A DNA stretch of 64,000 nt from Cydia pomonella (Eukaryota > Arthropoda > Insecta > Lepidoptera > Tortricidae). The position numbers and the translations under genes are program-made. The notes below the pieces were generated by a model, which was given only the letters and a program-made list of their open reading frames with translations, had not been told where the DNA came from and did no database searches. The first letter of the stretch is position 1. Each line of letters starts with the position of its first letter. Shown piece after piece: positions 55,701 through 61,700 of the stretch. Location: assembly GCF_033807575.1 (NCBI RefSeq), contig NW_026907801.1:372001-436000 (forward strand), written 5' to 3'.

Positions 55701-58700
55701 ATGAGAAGTGTGCCCCTTCCGCAAACAGTTGAGACAAAGGCGTAACCTTGAAGCTCCGGAGATCCGGTCTTCGATGGACAGGGACAGGAATGACGAGCAA
55801 TCGTAAATCCGATGCTCACCGCTGCAGAACACACAGGCAGGAGGAGAGGCCGAGGCCGAAGCAGCAGGAGTGGCTGAAACCGCAAAACACTTGGTGCTAG
55901 ACTTTTCACGTTTATTGTGCGGCGAGGCAATAGGTTCGCGTTTATTATTATTATTATTTGTGATATTAATTTTCATATCAGATTTATTACGCTGAACCGA
56001 TTCCAAAACATCAGCACGTCCCTTTAAAAAGCGATTAAAATCGGCCAATGACGGCAAATCGTCATTTGAAAATGAATTACTTTTAAATTCCTCCCATTTT
56101 AAGCTAGTGTTACTATCGAGTTTACTTGCGACCATATGTATAAGAAGCGTGTCCCATTTATCAGTGGGCAGGCCCAACGTATTTAAAGCCCGTAGGTTTT
56201 TGGACACATGATCCACTAAGTAACGAAGGGACTTTGCTGATTCGCGACCAATCGCTTGCAAATTAAACAATGAGTTCAAATGGTTGCTAATCAGCTGTTT
56301 TTTGTTGTCATATCTCTCGCAGAGAAGACGCCAGGCCTCAGCGTAATTACTGTCCGACACTTCTAAATTACTAATCACCTGAGCCGCTTCACCATCCAAA
56401 TAAGAATTTAAATAGTGAAATTTGTGAATCGGCTTGATGTTGTCGGAACTGTGAATAAGGGAATCAAATGTGTCTCTGAATTCGAGCCACTTAAAATACG
56501 AACCATCGAAACTAGCGATTTTAATCACAGGCAAACGAAAATTTAAACCGTTGCATGTATTGTCATGACCACGGTTACTTTGAACTTCAGACTTTACGCT
56601 GGCGAAATCAGATCCTTCGGCTGTCTTGTCAATAATCTTTTGAGCCGTGGCAATAAGAGAAATAAAATCATTTTCCATCTCTTCTCTTATGTCAATTTCG
56701 GTCTGCATTTCTGATGTAGTCGCAATTTCTATTTGAGTTTGGATCTGGTCAAACTGTGCGAACATACTACGAAAACGATCCAATTTCAACGAAAGTTCGT
56801 CTACATCTTTCGAGAAAATGCTTTCCTGAGCATTCAAATCGGCAATGTAATTTTTAAATTTAGTAATACGTCCCTTAATAGACGTTCTAGTGGGTATCAA
56901 CGTAGCCATCTTATGACAAAGATCTGATTTCAATGAAAACAGCGAATGAGGAAATCAGAAATAAAAAATATAAATATGGAATAAATACGTAAATTTTCTG
57001 GCCTATGTTCACAGTCACAGTGGTTGGCTCGGTCGGCAACAGTGCTATGCGAAATGCAGGAGTCAGCAGAAAACACACCGCAGCTGCAGCTGAGTGGTAG
57101 CTGTTGCCGGGGAGCGACGCGACCGGTTCTTATCTGTAACACGATCGCACGAACACTTGTGTTACTATGAAATGCAATGGATTTTTTTTATGCGTTGAGA
57201 TTTAACTGCGCGTAATTAGTAAAATCGCTAGACAGTATTCTTTTTGTGTATTTAGCACAAAGTAGGAGTATGCTTTATGAAATGGAGAAAAGTATAAGCT
57301 GATGAAATTAACTAATAAGAATGTCACTCAAATAAGCGTTTCTGTTCTTAAATAGTTTTAAATAAATGCTTAAATTAGCTCAAAAGGCTATAAGTTTTGA
57401 ATTGGCTATAAAGCAGCGACCAGGTAATTTCACTGACACTTGCTATCAAAAGAGGATACGTGGCTAACAAATGTTTACGTCACTAATGCAATAAAATGGC
57501 ATACAATTAAAATTAAGCACGGCAAAGGGTGAAGACGGCAAAGCTAAATAGTCAAATAGGTGGAGGAAAGTACGAGCAGAGAGTAGGAAATATGAAGGAA
57601 TGGTGCACTTCCCTTGCTAAACCTGGCTACGGCGTAGTTCTGACCGGCGGGCTTGAAGTAAGGGTGTCTGCAGCTTCCAAAATGGCGTCGTAAATCTCCA
57701 AATATTTGTACAGTACAACTGGCGTCGTGGATAGGTACAATCCAACAGGTGGATCCAAAAAACTGCGTTGGCGCTGGGTTGTCCAATTTGTGCCACGTTG
57801 TTGCTGTCGTGACCTTTGCCTTCTTCACACGTAGGACTTTCGTTCGACTCGGGCAGAAGCTATCTTTGCGTATTAATCACGTCGATGGGTCACCATGTTC
57901 AAGTTTGTAGTCTTGAGTGTTAAAATAAAAATCTTTGATACTTTTAAAAACTTCTAATTCGAGTTCCACAAAGATACTTATGCTTAAATAGAAAAATATG
58001 TTTTGAAATGCGTGTGACGCGCACATGAGCGCGTATCTCAGAGCCAAGTGAGCTCGCTAGGCGTCTAGAGGCGGCGAGGGGCGCGGCAGCTGGGCCAACT
58101 GGTTTATTGGTATGCAGTCCCCGCTTCCCCTTCGTTGGTAGGAGCCGCAACAGCTATTATTATTATATTATTATTACTAGAAAACATTCATGACTCAGGA
58201 ATTAGTATCTATTCTGTGGTAAACAGATAAATAAATTCCCTTACCAGGTTTCGAACCCGAAAGTCCCAGAACCTCTTGTTTCATAGTCATGGGCATGGTC
58301 ACTACTGACTAGGCTAGGAGGTCGTCAAAACAAATAAAAACTCTCAACACTTGAACCCTACTACTAGCAAAGAGATTTTGAAATAGAGGTGGATTGCGAA
58401 AAAAAACTTTGTACCTACAGTAAACCTACTGCCATCTTTCGACACATTATTAAAACTTATAGGACGCCATTTGACTTTGATCCTTATTCTTTCACTGATA
58501 TGTGTTAAATTTATGAATTATTAAAAAGTGGCGCCATCTAATAGAGCATAGGCCAAAGGTATGGCGGCATCATTTTGAGCGAGCTACAAAATTTATTTTG
58601 AAAATCCACCTCTTCAAATTATCTTTGCTACTAATAACTAGCATTTACCCGCGACATCGTTTGCGTTAACTTTTATTATATATTATTCAAACAAATGTGG

Positions 58701-61700
58701 ATATAGTAAGAATATGCCTTGTCGACTTCGTTGACATAATAATAGACATCTAAATCGGTGCCAAGTTCTTTCGATCATCAGATAACACACAGTTATCGCA
58801 ACAAGGTTCCTGCTAAATTATAAGAAATATTGGGTAATAAACCGGCCAAATGCGAGTCGGACTCGCGCACGAAGGGTTCCGTACCGTTGTGAAAAAACGG
58901 CAAAAAAATATGTAGCTATGAGAACAAATATATATTTTATTATTTGTTCTCATAGCTGCAACAGAAATACATCGTCTGTGAAAATTTCACAGTTTATGAG
59001 ATACCACTGCCAGGTGGCAGACAAACAGACAGATGGACAGTGGAGTCTCAGTAATAGGGTCCCGTTTCTACCCTAAGGGTAGGGAACCCTAATAAAAAAC
59101 GCTCAAGATATGATCTGAAACCCATTAAACGTAGTCATAATTAGCAAAATATACATTTTCATCTAAGTACCTACGTAAAAAAGAAATCCGCCATTCAGTT
59201 TAAAAGTAAACAGGGTATAATATTATACTTCTAGTCCCAAGTGATATAGTTAATATTAATAGGGAAAATTACCTATTACATACTCCATTCATTTATTATT
59301 TACTAATTAGTAGTAATTGGATGGCGTCTATTTTGTTCCCGGGGGAGATAAATGAATTATTGCCGTCCCGAATAGGGGTGATGTTTGGTTTCGGCTACGG
59401 CGACGGAAAAATGTTTTGGCTGTTCTATGTTGATTTATTAAGCAGGTGACACTATCACGAGTAAGTATTTTATTGTACCTAATACATTAAGTAGGAGCTA
59501 ACGCAAATTGTAGTTTTTATATCGAATTTTTACACGTTTTGGGGTAAACGCCATGAAAACATTCACACTGAAACTATTTAGATTATGTTCGCATGGGTGG
59601 ACTTCAAGCAAAACTTTAATATGTTCATTAATATATTTTTTATATACCACGTCGGTGGCAAACAAGCATACGGCCCGCCTGATGGTAAGCAGTCACCGTA
59701 GCCTATGGATGCCTGCAACACCAGATATATTACATGCGCGTTGCCGACCCTAAAATATACTAATATAATAATTTACCGTATCTAATATAATAATTAGCCA
59801 CTTACGCCCTGATTGAAACTTTGAAATACGTCAAATATTAGATCTAGATACGATATGAATCGGATATGTCAGTGTCAAAAGTGACGTTTCTTCAAACAAA
59901 AACGTAATTTTTGACACTGACATATCCGATCCATATCGTATCTAGACCTAATATTTGACGTATCGTAAAGTTCGAATCGGGCAGGAACAGAATCGTGCGG
60001 TGGATCAGATTGTGTTCCGTCCACTAACACAACGACTTAAACCAAAAATACTCACACACCAGGGCGAAGGTTGGCAACAATACCTACCCTCATAGCTTCC
60101 AAAAGTGTGAGCAAGAAACGCTCGCTGACGGGCCCGTATGATGAGTGGAACAGGTACAAGATCGTGCGGTGGATCATATTGTGTTCCGTCAACTAACATA
60201 ATGACATAAAACAAATATACTCACACACCAGGCCGAGGGTTGATTGATAACGACAGCTACCCTCATAGCTTCCGAGAGGGTGAGCAGGAATCGCTCGCTG
60301 ACGGGCCCATACGACCAGTAGAACACGAACACATTGTGTGGTGAATCAGATTGTGTTCCGTCATCTAACACAACAACTTAAACAAATGTACTCACACACC
60401 AGGCCGAGGGTTGGTGATGACAGCTACCCTCATAGCTTCTGAGAGTGTGAGCAAGAACCGCTCGCTGACGGGCCCGTACGACCAGTAGAACAGATACAGG
60501 ATCGTGCGGTGGATCAGGTTATTATCCACCAACTAGACAATATAAGAACATAAATTAACCAATTTTTGATTTTCAACGTTGGGGGCCGCGGTTGATGAAT
60601 AACAACAGCATTCTGGGTGTGTGCACTAGCAGTGTGGACTGGAGAGTCCATTCATTTATTATTTACGATAGGAGTATAGTGAGACACTGGAATAGTCTGC
60701 ATGTAATTAATAGACAGAATTTGAACTATTATTAATATTTATTTTGAGATTATCTGTAATTTTAAAATGTACCTATCTTCTTATTTGTACGGGATTTAAA
60801 AAAATTGTCTGTTTACTGCTATTTTAACTCTATACGTTATTTAATGTAATTTTAATAATTTTATTGTATTGTGGATTGTGTGGATCTATGATAAAGAATT
60901 GAATTGAATTAACTAGTACTTATACACATGTGTGGAATCTTAACACTTCATTCCTAATCTACGTCGATACAATATTTTATCTTAACAGTATCAGGCTACT
61001 CCTGTCTCCATCACGCGCTGAAATATTTTGAGGACCGGCACTGCCAACCATTCCACAAAAATAAAAATGTTAGTTTAGTATATCAATTCAATACGAGTAT
61101 TTCATGAAAAAGGAAAACGGTATAATTTAGGCAAACCTGCGCCACAAAAAGAACTAGCTACTGTTCCTTGAAAACGATATTAATAATTTATGACACACGG
61201 CCCGATTCGAAGAATGATTAAGACACGTTCAAGATCTTGGAAAGATCTTTAAAAAATCGATAACTAAACGACATGCCAAAGTTGACATTTATTTCGATTC
61301 CGCTGTGATCCCAATAAGATCTATCAACGATATTTCTAAGTGACATTGGTTGCCAGAATCGAGCTGCTTCTGTCAATTATACGACATACAAACGATATCT
61401 AAATGAGAACTTATATAAAACAGAACCTATCGTTATCGTATCTCATTCTTCGAATCGGGCCGACAATCTACTTATATGTAGGTAAGTAACCTACTTTCAT
61501 ATTTTATGCGTACAAAGTTGTGGGTAATAGCTAATGTTATTCGTAGTATTTGGAGCATAATGACTGTTTCTTTTTAAATGTTTCAATAAAAGGAGGTTTC
61601 CGATTCGTTGGAATCTTTTTTATTACTTTTATTTTAAGATTCCATTACTCAAAAGCTCATATCTACTTTCATTTTGTTATTTTCAATTTTATTTGAACAA

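Larger units (their letters stand above)
51389..58152 (-). mobile_element. Complete BEL/Pao LTR retrotransposon
   Basis: 6764 bp, minus-strand orientation, in Ir40a intron 4. Bounded by 257-bp LTRs (57896-58152 as 5' LTR, 51389-51645 as 3' LTR) that begin TG and end CA, and by a 5-bp target duplication GCTAT (51384-51388 and 58153-58157). The LTRs differ at three positions (about 98.8 percent identical), so insertion was recent. One uninterrupted gag-pol frame; no env-like frame seen. All catalytic motifs checked are present, so it could be an active copy. Confidence 0.96.

Noticed and set aside
57544..57828. 94-codon frame in the BEL/Pao leader, considered as a small extra gene
   Set aside because: No similarity to known accessory proteins, and its length is compatible with chance.
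60225..60364. Exon 4 copy B as a third alternative exon
   Set aside because: A one-base loss shifts the frame and leads to TGA, so it cannot encode the same segment.
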